Assembly: GCF_049310885.1 (NCBI RefSeq)
Contig: NZ_JBMDYO010000002.1
Span: forward strand, 124,001 to 188,000
Origin: CAYZJV01 sp049310885
GTDB taxonomy: Bacteria > Spirochaetota > Spirochaetia > Sphaerochaetales > Sphaerochaetaceae
DNA: 64,000 nucleotides
Direction of reading: 5' to 3'
Both the position numbers and the translations under genes were made by a program. The notes beneath the pieces are model-generated. The model ran no database searches. It saw only the letters and a program-made list of their open reading frames with translations, and had not been told where the DNA came from. Positions 8,941 through 17,001 of this stretch are shown here, piece by piece (positions within the stretch are counted from its first letter, which is position 1; each line of letters begins with the position of its first letter).

Positions 8941-10104
8941 CTACCCCCGTCTATTCTTTAAAATAAAATCGATGGCAACCGCGAATAGAATTACCAGACC
9001 TTTGATAGCCTGTTGTATATCAACCGAGATACCTACTATTGACATACCGTTATTCATTACACCCATGATCAATGTACCCAATAGAGCCCCTGCGATAGTA
9101 CCGGTTCCACCAGTGACGGAAGCACCTCCAATAAAACAGGCTGCGATAGCATCCAACTCAAAGGAGTTTCCTGCTTTGGGTGTTCCAGCATTCAATCTTG
9201 CGGCAAATACGATACCTGCGATCGCTGCAAGAAAACCCATATTCACGTTGGTTATGAAAATGATCATCTTTGTATTGATTCCAGAGAGTTTGGAGGCTGG
9301 TTCATTTCCTCCGATTGCATATATTCGTCTTCCGATGACCGTATTCCCAGTAATAAATGCATATATAACTATCAATACGACGAGCAGTATGAAAAGAAAT
9401 GGGATACCATTGTAAGCAGCAAAGAAATAGGCAAGGATCATTACCCCAGAGAAGAAAAAAGCTTGTTTGACGATGAACATCCACAACGGTATTACTTCGA
9501 ATCCATATTTCCTCGTATTCCTTCGTGTTCTGATACTATTCCATATGAGAACAATACCAATAACCAAACCAAATACCAGCGAAGTGATATTCAGAGCTCC
9601 GCCACCAAAATAATCTGGAATAAAATTCGTACTTATCGCACGAAATGTTGAAGTGAAAGGACCTATGGAACGACCTTCCAAAATAGCGATAGTCAACCCT
9701 CGGAAGATCAACATACCGGCTAAAGTCGTTATAAAGGCTGGAATACCAATAAATGCAGTCCAAAAGCCTTGCCAAGCGCCTATCAATGCGCCAATAAGCA
9801 AGCACACGAATAATGTGACTATGAATGGAGCTTCAAGATTGACAATCATGATGGCTGCTATGGCGCCGGTAAATGCTACGATCGAACCAACTGAAAGATC
9901 AATTCTTCCAGTAATTATTACCGGCAACATCCCGATTGCCAGGATCAGGATGTATCCATTCTGCAATACCAAGTTGGTAATATTAAGCGGCTTTAACAGA
10001 ACACCATTGGTTAGTATCTGAAAGAGAATGATAATCATGCCAAGAGCGATGACCATTCCATATTGTCTTACGTTTCCCCTGAACATATTCGCTATCCGTT
10101 TCAC
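8941..10104 (-). CDS. gguB: Multiple-monosaccharide ABC transporter permease (GguB/MmsB type)
   Basis: The 387-residue polytopic protein is of the BPD_transp_2 family (GRIDLSVGSIVAFTGAIAA, IGIPAFITTLAGMLIFRGL, GGASVTGGTGTIAGALLGTLIMGVMNNG). Its length suits GguB rather than the shorter RbsC or XylH. It starts at GTG with GGGGA upstream and is the first gene of the operon. The gene order permease-binding protein-ATPase differs from the more usual chvE-gguA-gguB arrangement. Confidence 0.9.
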   Translation of the reverse strand: MKRIANMFRGNVRQYGMVIALGMIIILFQILTNGVLLKPLNITNLVLQNGYILILAIGMLPVIITGRIDLSVGSIVAFTGAIAAIMIVNLEAPFIVTLFVCLLIGALIGAWQGFWTAFIGIPAFITTLAGMLIFRGLTIAILEGRSIGPFTSTFRAISTNFIPDYFGGGALNITSLVFGLVIGIVLIWNSIRTRRNTRKYGFEVIPLWMFIVKQAFFFSGVMILAYFFAAYNGIPFLFILLVVLIVIYAFITGNTVIGRRIYAIGGNEPASKLSGINTKMIIFITNVNMGFLAAIAGIVFAARLNAGTPKAGNSFELDAIAACFIGGASVTGGTGTIAGALLGTLIMGVMNNGMSIVGISVDIQQAIKGLVILFAVAIDFILKNRRG

Positions 10105-10199
10105 ATTGCATCCCCTTTTTGTTATTTGAAAGAATCCAGATAAATCTGAAAAAGCCAGGTCACATTAATATTGTCACTTAAATATATTTTATATGTTTT

Positions 10200-10229
10200 A
10201 TTCTATGTTTAGATTAGTTCACTTGTCAA
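10200..10229 (-). promoter_or_regulatory. Candidate promoter of gguB-chvE-gguA; rest of 10105-10478 shows no gene
   Basis: TTGACA (10229-10224), an 18-bp spacer and TAGAAT (10205-10200) lie about 95 bp upstream of the gguB GTG. The remaining AT-rich divergent region holds a direct GTGAC repeat near 10160-10178 and no credible gene. Confidence 0.5.
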
Positions 10230-10478
10230 TTAATTTTTTTTTATTATTATCTGTTGATTTTATTTATACTATTTTCCCACCTTACCGTTATATTACAGAA
10301 AGAGAATAATTATATTATTGAACACATTTTGCAGTACAAATATTCAGATTTTCAAGCATTTTTGTGCGTATACTTAAGTACCGATATGTCTGATGACTAC
10401 GATAGTCTTGACTTGATACTAAAACTGTTCACCCATAGAATGAGGTGACATACATTATAGGAGAGCTAGGATTCACAA

Positions 10479-11411
10479 ATGGATAACGAACGACACACCT
10501 TAGGTACACACCTCATTTTGGCTCTGGTTGCCTTCAGTTGGGGAACGAACAATATCATTATGAAAATTGGATTTAACCATGTATCTGCCGGCCAGTTCGG
10601 TGGAATCCGCATGCTCTTCGCGTTCCCCCTCATGATCTACCTGGCTTTCTTTTTACCAGGACGGATTCGATTCAGCAAGAAAGATTTTGTTGGCATCATG
10701 GCAGTTGGTATAGCCGGTCTGGGAGTATTCCAAACCCTCTTTCCTATCGGAATCGATGAAACCAGTACCCCATTAGGTGGCATCCTCATGGCGACCATGC
10801 CTATCCAGGTTGTTATCATATCTCTTTTATTCCGTTTGGAGAAACCCACCTGGAAAGCTATCGCAGGCATCCTACTGACTATCGTCGGGCTCGCTATCAT
10901 CACCATAGCAGCGGGTGAATCGAGTAGCCACGAAGATACTACTATCCGTGGTATCCTCTTTGTCGTCCTTGCTGAATTGGGATACGGAATAAACACCACT
11001 TTCCTACGCCCTTACATGCGTCGCTATCCTCCGCTACAGGTAACCGGTCTAGCTATGGCGACATCGGTAATCATGTATGAGTTGGTCTATCTATCTGAGA
11101 TGCGCGCTCTAGACTTTACGACTCTTCCTCCAGTCGCATGGCTTACCACCATCTACTCTGGCCTGATCGCATTCCTGCTTGCCAATGTCATGTGGAATCT
11201 TTCGGTAAAGAGGATCGGCAGCACACAGGTTGCAGTCTATGGCAACCTGCCACCGGTGGTAGTGTTAATACTTAGCGCATTGATCTTCCAAGATCTACTT
11301 AACATTGTACAGATGCTTGGTTCTCTGATCATCCTAACAGGTGTCATCCTTGCCCAGACACGATCAACCAAGCCAAGCATCACACCTACCGTACAAAACA
11401 CTGTTGGATAA
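10479..11411 (+). CDS. EamA/DMT-family transporter
   Basis: The 310-residue protein has about ten hydrophobic helices arranged as two EamA repeats (LALVAFSWGTNNIIMKIG in the first, VLAELGYGINTTFLRPY beginning the second). Family members are drug/metabolite exporters or nucleotide-sugar and amino-acid transporters; the substrate cannot be told. TAGGAGAG precedes the ATG. It converges on the nagB-like gene and has no operon partner. Confidence 0.9.
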   Translation: MDNERHTLGTHLILALVAFSWGTNNIIMKIGFNHVSAGQFGGIRMLFAFPLMIYLAFFLPGRIRFSKKDFVGIMAVGIAGLGVFQTLFPIGIDETSTPLGGILMATMPIQVVIISLLFRLEKPTWKAIAGILLTIVGLAIITIAAGESSSHEDTTIRGILFVVLAELGYGINTTFLRPYMRRYPPLQVTGLAMATSVIMYELVYLSEMRALDFTTLPPVAWLTTIYSGLIAFLLANVMWNLSVKRIGSTQVAVYGNLPPVVVLILSALIFQDLLNIVQMLGSLIILTGVILAQTRSTKPSITPTVQNTVG

Positions 11412-11502
11412 CAAATATCTAAACTGGCACAATTGCCTTTCTCTCACTCAAAGTGAACGTGGTACCGGAACTCTCAACCTAGATCAACTCTGAGCGAGGT
11501 CA

Positions 11503-12258
11503 TTATGTTGGTATAACAAAATCCTGAGGAAGTAATGATGCGCTAGCCCTATCCAAGTACCAATGGCAACTCTCATGCTGTTGTAGGATGGATGCTGGGC
11601 ATAGGCCCGAGACAGGCCCGATTAATGCACAGGAAACCGCTTTGGCTTTCCTCCTATCAGGGACGGTATTTATGATATGATTTGACTTCATTATTTGCTT
11701 AACACCCATGGAGACAGCCTGTTTGGGCACATCGTCGAGCGTGGAAAACCATCCTTCTCCCAGCTGTTGCCTCCTACATGCGTCATCCAATTCTACCAGC
11801 AAGTATGGTTGCTCATTTTCAAAGTCAGCTGGAGGATCGTTAAAGGCAAGATGTCCATTTTCCCCTACTCCAACGAAAGCCACATCCACCTGTTTTCCTT
11901 GGATCATTTTAGACAAACGATTGATTTCAGCTTCAATATCCTGCGCATCGCCTTTGATGTAATTGAATCGCTTCAGGGTACCTACCTTATCGACAAACCG
12001 CTCTTTCAGGTACTTGCGAAAACTCGCTGAGTGGAACACAGAAATACCGATGTACTCATCCAGATGGAAGGCTTCCACCTTTGACCAATCGATGTCCTCT
12101 CGGACTAAATATTCCAGCATATCGAATTGACTAGCTCCAGTTGCCACGATTATTGTTGCAAAGCCTTTATACGCAATTGCTTCATTGATCAGCGAGGCAC
12201 CCTTTCTAGCGGCAAGGGCGCCACTGGTTCGTTTATCACTACTAATGGTAATGGTCAC
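11503..12258 (-). CDS. NagB-like sugar-phosphate deaminase/isomerase, first paralogue
   Basis: The 251-residue protein of the glucosamine-6-phosphate deaminase fold has TGASQFDML (phosphate loop), FHLDEYIG (Asp corresponding to Asp72 of E. coli NagB) and GVGENGHLAFNDPP. At the ring-opening triad, E. coli Asp141-His143-Glu148 is Asn-His-Asp here, so canonical deaminase activity should not be assumed. A GTG start is preceded by AAGGAT. The VOC gene lies 20 bp upstream on the same strand, probably in one transcript. A second paralogue with the same triad is at 61990-62718. Confidence 0.85.
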   Translation of the reverse strand: MTITISSDKRTSGALAARKGASLINEAIAYKGFATIIVATGASQFDMLEYLVREDIDWSKVEAFHLDEYIGISVFHSASFRKYLKERFVDKVGTLKRFNYIKGDAQDIEAEINRLSKMIQGKQVDVAFVGVGENGHLAFNDPPADFENEQPYLLVELDDACRRQQLGEGWFSTLDDVPKQAVSMGVKQIMKSNHIINTVPDRRKAKAVSCALIGPVSGLCPASILQQHESCHWYLDRASASLLPQDFVIPT

Positions 12259-12278
12259 ACGATATCCTTTTGGATGTC

Positions 12279-12638
12279 TCAGAACGACTGTGAGAATTGC
12301 ACCCGTACACCATCCGGATCGAGTACGTAGAAAAACTTTATATGATCGTTCGGTTGGAAAGGACCACTTTCAATCTCGATTCCATGCTCTTTTACGAATG
12401 TCATGGCATCATCTAGAGATTCTACGGCGAATCCAAGAGAGATTGCATTTCCTACCGATGACGCTGGACCAATACGCTTTATCAATTCAACTTCCGTCTC
12501 ACCATCCCCGAGGAATACGATTTCACTTCCCGGGCCTGCAGAGAACCGACGATTGACTGGCAATCCAACAATATCCCGATAGAAGGCAATAGACCTTTCC
12601 AAATCTGTTACCATGATAGTTGTCCAACAATATTTCAT
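12279..12638 (-). CDS. VOC (glyoxalase/bleomycin-resistance fold) family protein
   Basis: I start at ATG 12638, which has GGAGG at ideal spacing, rather than the in-frame start 30 bp earlier. The 119-residue protein has the paired beta-alpha-beta-beta-beta units of the VOC superfamily (TTIMVTDLERSIAFYRDIVGLP at the start, FFYVLDPDGVRVQFSQ at the end). These are small metal-dependent enzymes or binding proteins; no substrate is indicated. It precedes the NagB-like gene. Confidence 0.8.
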   Translation of the reverse strand: MKYCWTTIMVTDLERSIAFYRDIVGLPVNRRFSAGPGSEIVFLGDGETEVELIKRIGPASSVGNAISLGFAVESLDDAMTFVKEHGIEIESGPFQPNDHIKFFYVLDPDGVRVQFSQSF

Positions 12639-12752
12639 CCGAACCTCCAATCGAAAAACTGTCTTCATAGTAGCACAAAACGCTAAAAGATGTAGGAGCC
12701 AAATCTACCGATACGTGCCATTTGGTTGTTAAAACCGTTCAGGAAAATCGTA

Positions 12753-13553
12753 CTAAGCTTTCACATGCTGCCCAAAGACTCGCAAAAACATCTCAACTTG
12801 CGGTGGCGCCACATCCAAATTTTTTGCAATATCGCAGATCGCCTCCAAGTATTCTACATAGCGGTACATAGCCTTAGGGTACGAGATATAACCGAACTCC
12901 TCGAATTCCTTGAACCTGTTGCTGCTGATAGCACCAATAACTCGTTTATCGAGGATGAGCGCAGGCAAGGTTTCCACATGGACACCGCAAAAATAGAGGA
13001 GTTTTGACAGTAGCGATATTCCCAGTCCACTGACCTGTGTGACGGCAAACCAATAATCTTCCCAAAAAGAAAGAGTAGAACTCGCTACAGCCTCCTCCAA
13101 GTATTTGATGAGCATGTGCTTGTTCTTGAAAATATTTTCATGGAAAGATCCGAGCATTCCCACGGGATAACCCCATAAAACAGTGAGAAAGAGAACCTTC
13201 TCCAAATCGCCGCTCTTTGCAGCTGAAAAGATATCTGCTCTGGAAATTGTTATCGTTTTCTGCTTGGAAAAAATCGAGGCTAGCTTATCATGCTCTTTGA
13301 AGTAGCGTTTCCATCGGTTGATTCCTGTATCCACGCTCTCTAGTTCTACCGGAAGATGCGAAACCAACTCCTTGAATTGGGCAATACTGAAAGGAGGTGG
13401 TGGTCTTCGTCTCTTTTTTCGAGCAAACCCGAACGGATCAAAGTTCTCAATATCGATATCGGTCAGAGGATAGGCAATGGAAGGTTCGGCGAATGATTTG
13501 TATGTATCATCGTACTGTTCCCAGGTGGTTTCGTCTTTAATTTCCAGTATCAT
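12753..13553 (-). CDS. Probable 8-oxoguanine DNA glycosylase OGG-fold protein
   Basis: The 266-residue protein has a helix-hairpin-helix-like segment GLGISLLSKLLYF near 178-190, followed by PALILDKRV near 200-208. I recognise this pattern from the bacterial OGG-fold family. The Lys of SKLL and the Asp of LILDKRV are candidates for the catalytic pair of HhH glycosylases. A basic proline-rich patch KKRRRPPPP lies near residue 46. Such proteins are often found with phage-defence or mobile DNA; here the neighbour is a RAYT. Function in base-excision repair is inferred. Confidence 0.6.
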   Translation of the reverse strand: MILEIKDETTWEQYDDTYKSFAEPSIAYPLTDIDIENFDPFGFARKKRRRPPPPFSIAQFKELVSHLPVELESVDTGINRWKRYFKEHDKLASIFSKQKTITISRADIFSAAKSGDLEKVLFLTVLWGYPVGMLGSFHENIFKNKHMLIKYLEEAVASSTLSFWEDYWFAVTQVSGLGISLLSKLLYFCGVHVETLPALILDKRVIGAISSNRFKEFEEFGYISYPKAMYRYVEYLEAICDIAKNLDVAPPQVEMFLRVFGQHVKA

Positions 13554-13621
13554 GGCACAACCCTACCTGATATTCACTATGCTAACCATCGCCTCTTTAG
13601 GTTACCCCTATCGAAGAATGT

Positions 13622-14524
13622 TTAGGAATTCCGAATAATACGACGGACTGTTTCGTAATGAATCCCTAAGAAGGCAGCGATATCACTATTAGAATGGCCT
13701 TCATAATTGGCAAGCAAGATAAACTGGTCCCTCAGAGGTTTAAATATAACCTTGATCTTGTTACCAGTTTTTCCTATGAGCAAAGCGTCGACTACCCGAT
13801 CATAACGCATCGCCTTTCTCAACACCCAATCCGAAGAGGCAATAACCGATTGAAAGATGTCCCACAGATGCTCAGGATTATCGATTGGCTGATCAATCGT
13901 AGGAAAGATTCCCATAACCAGACTCACATCATCTGAATCTACACCGATTTCCTGTAGGGCTTCATTTTCTCCTACATCTTTGTGGATGTCACTTTCACAG
14001 CAGGAAAAATAACGAGATAACGCTTCTTCTGGATTGTCTGAAAAATAAGAGAGCATTTTCTCTCTAGCTATACACGTAGGTAGGTTTCGTGAAATCGCCG
14101 CATGAGCACCCCAGAGATAATTTCCCGGATTCTCGACCAGATTTGCTTTAACGGGATTTTGGACGATGTATCTAACAACTGCCTTATAATAAGACATTCC
14201 TCTTACCACGAAGTTATGGTACCGATCTTCATAGATAGTCCCCGTACGACGATATCGTTTGTTGTAGTACCAGGTATACGCTCTATTTAAACGCATCATG
14301 AACCGATCGAGTGCAACAGAACTTACTTCCACCAGCAGATGGTAATGGTTATCCATCACCACGTAATGTAGCAAGATAATACCCATTCCTTCTACATGTG
14401 ATTTAAGTATCCTGATAAAGCACTCCTTATCATGAGGATGCAAGAAAATGCGGTTACGATTGTTTCCTCTCTGCGTAATATGGTGGATGCTACCTATCTC
14501 GTCCAACCCTATCCGTCTTGGCAT
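13622..14524 (-). CDS. REP-associated tyrosine transposase (Y1_Tnp), copy 1
   Basis: IS200-like Y1 transposase of about 300 residues. The HUH motif is NHYHLLVE near residue 60, and RYIVQNPVKANLV near 123-135 probably carries the nucleophilic tyrosine. A C-terminal DnaA-like helix-turn-helix (SDIAAFLGIHYETVRRI) marks it as a single-copy RAYT rather than an IS200 element. I start at ATG 14524 because AGGAGGTGA lies just before it. RAYTs process REP/REPIN palindromes; the nearest structured repeat (14695-15036) lies upstream. Family size, motifs and HTH all look intact. Confidence 0.9.
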   Translation of the reverse strand: MPRRIGLDEIGSIHHITQRGNNRNRIFLHPHDKECFIRILKSHVEGMGIILLHYVVMDNHYHLLVEVSSVALDRFMMRLNRAYTWYYNKRYRRTGTIYEDRYHNFVVRGMSYYKAVVRYIVQNPVKANLVENPGNYLWGAHAAISRNLPTCIAREKMLSYFSDNPEEALSRYFSCCESDIHKDVGENEALQEIGVDSDDVSLVMGIFPTIDQPIDNPEHLWDIFQSVIASSDWVLRKAMRYDRVVDALLIGKTGNKIKVIFKPLRDQFILLANYEGHSNSDIAAFLGIHYETVRRIIRNS

Positions 14525-14567
14525 GGTCTTCACCTCCTAAATCTCATCTTTATCTATCCTTATTACT

Positions 14568-14588
14568 ATCACCTCCCCAAAAGGTGAT
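14568..14588. repeat. Hairpin upstream of RAYT copy 1
   Basis: ATCACCT (14568-14574) pairs with AGGTGAT (14582-14588) around a 7-nt loop, 44 bp before the RAYT start. It could be a REP-like target or part of the leader. No second identical copy was noticed elsewhere. Confidence 0.4.
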
Positions 14589-14694
14589 TTGCTTCACATG
14601 AAAGACATGCCAGCAAGCTTTCGTTTTCTGCACTTGTCCGGAATTTCTACATGAAATAATAATATACTTTTTGTTATATAACTTCTGTTATGTA

Positions 14695-15036
14695 TTACCC
14701 TGGGGAAATATCCACCTCACCACGTTACCCTTGAATTTTAGGTACTACAGAGGCTATTGGCTGTAAGGAAAAGACAACAAGATCCCACGGAACCCTGCGA
14801 TTTTGAGCATTTCAATAATGGTGTTATCTTTCAAGCCCTATCGGTACCTCGACGCCTTTCACCTTGCTCCCATACGGTGCGCAAGCCGATGCCTACCGAA
14901 GCAGCCCTACTCCTTAAAATAACCCCTGAATTGCAGGTCCACGTGGGACTACGAAACACAGTGAAACACATGAACCCCTTCTGGAGTGTCTTATTTTGCA
15001 GCTCTACGTGGTGACGTGGGGTTTTCCCCAGGGTAA
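14695..15036 (+). repeat. Structured dispersed element, copy A (complete, 342 bp, terminal inverted repeats)
   Basis: The left terminus (14695-14725) and the right terminus (15006-15036) match in inverted orientation at 27 of 31 positions. Both begin TTACCCTGGGGAAA read inward. The interior has the family core: TATCGG ... TACCGA, a CTTGC/GCAAG-type stem with its loop, then the ACGTGGGACTACGAAACACA segment. The right end stops exactly where a truncated S41 peptidase reading frame begins (15037). No transposase gene is inside, so it is MITE-like. Confidence 0.8.
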
Positions 15037-15279
15037 CTCATAAAAAACCGTACCAATGCACGCCTAGTCGGTACACCAAGTGGCGGCAGTGTAAATCACT
15101 ATGGCGAAGTTAAAAGCTTCACAATCCCCCATAGTGGCATACCAGTAGCCTACTCCACGAAATTCTTTACCATGGATCCCCATCATCCAGGCGGATCATT
15201 ACAACCTGATCTTCTGGTAGAACCAACAGTTGCCGACATGCTTGCAGGAAGAGACACAACGGTCGAAGCAATCCTATGA
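15037..15279 (+). pseudogene. C-terminal remnant of an S41-family peptidase
   Basis: A frame of ~80 codons reads RLVGTPSGGSVNHYGEV, FTIPHSGIPVAYSTKFF, then LQPDLLVEPTVADMLAGRD before TGA at 15277. This is the typical end of C-terminal-processing (S41) peptidases. The frame is closed on the left by the TAA that belongs to the right edge of repeat copy A. The catalytic Ser/Lys region is missing. It has no start codon of its own and is presumably dead, beheaded when or after the element arrived. Confidence 0.75.
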
Positions 15280-15338
15280 CAGCAACAGCCCGTCGTAAGT
15301 AGGACGAGCTGTTGTGATAATTGACATACGTATGGATA

Positions 15339-15755
15339 TTATTTAACGAAAGTACCACCTTCAATGGTGAAATACGGTTCTATTCTATCGGAATCAGCGG
15401 GGTTTAAGATAAGAGTCACTTCCGCTCCCTCCTCGTAAATAATGTCCGCGGTTGCGTTTAACATTACGTTATCAGATGCTGAAATTCTAAGGGATGAACC
15501 CTCAGACAAAACTGGTGGTAATCCAAACATCCTCTCTTCACCAGGGAGAATAGCGTCCTCTGAAACCGTAGGTTCAACAATTTCTCCACGAGGATCAGCA
15601 ATATAATATCCCCAAAAATCTAACTCATTTATCGGTGAATCAGTTGCGTTGACCACAGTCAAGGTAGTCTCTTCAAATTCATTGGCTTCCCGGCAACTGA
15701 TCAAACCAATGAGTAAGAAAATGCATAGAAACGCCAAAACCACATTCTTTTTCAT
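15339..15755 (-). CDS. Small putative lipoprotein
   Basis: The 138-residue protein begins MKKNVVLAFLCIFLLIGLISC, a signal peptide ending in a lipobox (LISC), so it should be lipidated at Cys21 and anchored facing the periplasm. The mature part (LTVVNATDSPINELDFWGYY) looks like a beta-rich domain of unknown function. GAGGT precedes the ATG. No family name is recognised. Confidence 0.75.
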   Translation of the reverse strand: MKKNVVLAFLCIFLLIGLISCREANEFEETTLTVVNATDSPINELDFWGYYIADPRGEIVEPTVSEDAILPGEERMFGLPPVLSEGSSLRISASDNVMLNATADIIYEEGAEVTLILNPADSDRIEPYFTIEGGTFVK

Positions 15756-16159
15756 AAGGAACCTCTTTGTTGTATAGATAGTTCATAATATGATGGATTA
15801 ATCCGATTGGGAACCTTTATAAGTAATATTTTGCGTAGTATATCACATAGTATGCTTAAAGCATGTAGTTCTTATATTGCAAGGGGAAAGTCTTCCCCTC
15901 GGTCCTATCGGCTACTCGTCGCCTATCCCCCTTGCTCCCATACTGTACGCAAGCCGGCGCCTGCCGATGCAGCCCTGCCCCTTCAAATAACCTCGTAATT
16001 ATATTCCGACGAAATGTTAAAAACACAGAAAGTATAGGAGATCCTATTCTCATATGATGACCAATCAAAGAATATTGCCGATCATTTTTGACAATATTTA
16101 TGCATACTAGCGAAGAAGTATGATATTATAAACGGAATATGTAATTCGGAGTAGATCTA
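15756..16159. other. Divergent intergenic region holding repeat copy H
   Basis: Apart from the repeat listed next, the AT-rich part near 16096-16115 has an inverted repeat CATACT/AGTATG before the PLD-like gene. That may be a regulator site or part of its promoter. No gene is seen. Confidence 0.4.
15883..15994 (+). repeat. Structured dispersed element, copy H (core only)
   Basis: Contains the leading GGGGAAAGTCTTCCCC hairpin and the core stems, with the constant loop written TCCCATACTGTAC, ending at CCCCTTCAAATAA. Both the right arm and the terminal repeats are missing. Confidence 0.75.
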
Positions 16160-16894
16160 GTGGAGTTTTTGACAACAAAAAAAATAGCAGCGGGCATAGA
16201 AGACATCATCAAAAATGCAAACACTCGAATTTTTCTAATTTCTCCTTATATCAAATTATCAAAAGAATATATCGAATGGCTAGAAGAAGCAGTAGAGAGG
16301 GACGTTGATATTGTTATAATTTACGGAAAGCAAAAAGATATTGAAGAGAATACTAGGAAAGCCTTAGAAGGTTTAGGTAATATTACTGTCAAATATTATG
16401 AGCACCTGCATTCGAAATGCTATATGAATGAATCCTTCGCGATAGTATCTTCTATGAATTTATATGATTTTTCTGAGCGAAATAACAGAGAAATGGGCAT
16501 TTCAATTTTTAGGAAGGAAGATTCAGAAATTTTTAGTAAGATATTTATTGAGATACGATCACTTATACGAATTTCAAAAAATATCAATTTCATACCTAGG
16601 CAGAGTGGAATTAATCACTTTTTTAGTGACTTAGAAACAACCAGAAAAAGAGATAAATCTTCAAGCACTAAAAGAAAATCAATAAAGTTTGCTTTAGACG
16701 GATTTTGTATACGCTGCGGGGATGAAATCCCATTGGAACCAAGTCGACCTTTATGTGATGATTGTTACGAAACATGGTCGATATTTTATAATTTTGATTA
16801 TGAAGAAAACTTTTGTCACGTTTGCGGTGAAGAATCTGATGTGAATTTTCGCAAACCTCTCTGCTTCAGTTGCTATAGGCATTCTGATATTTAG
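16160..16894 (+). CDS. PLD-like phosphodiesterase domain with C-terminal zinc ribbons
   Basis: The 244-residue protein begins at GTG. Residues ~1-125 resemble a phospholipase-D-like domain with a single HxK motif (HLHSKCYMNESFAIVSSMNLYDFS), so it may work as a dimer. After a charged linker (~165-175) come two CxxC...CxxC knuckles: CIRCG...CDDC near 187-205 and CHVCG...CFSC near 218-238. The gene is visibly more AT-rich than its neighbours and sits beside a repeat element, which suggests acquisition. Relatives are often annotated as PLD nucleases or helicase-associated proteins; the substrate is unknown. Confidence 0.75.
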   Translation: MEFLTTKKIAAGIEDIIKNANTRIFLISPYIKLSKEYIEWLEEAVERDVDIVIIYGKQKDIEENTRKALEGLGNITVKYYEHLHSKCYMNESFAIVSSMNLYDFSERNNREMGISIFRKEDSEIFSKIFIEIRSLIRISKNINFIPRQSGINHFFSDLETTRKRDKSSSTKRKSIKFALDGFCIRCGDEIPLEPSRPLCDDCYETWSIFYNFDYEENFCHVCGEESDVNFRKPLCFSCYRHSDI

Positions 16895-17001
16895 GTTAAT
16901 AAAATACTCTACATCTTCAAACAAATTTTTCCTTTCCCAAGGTCAATCCTTTTGCCAATTATTGACCTTTCGTCCCCTATAAGGCTAAAGTACCGATACA
17001 T

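Noticed and set aside
10254..10448. 64-residue plus-strand frame before the EamA gene
   Set aside because: It lies in the AT-rich divergent promoter region and has no ribosome site or recognisable pattern.
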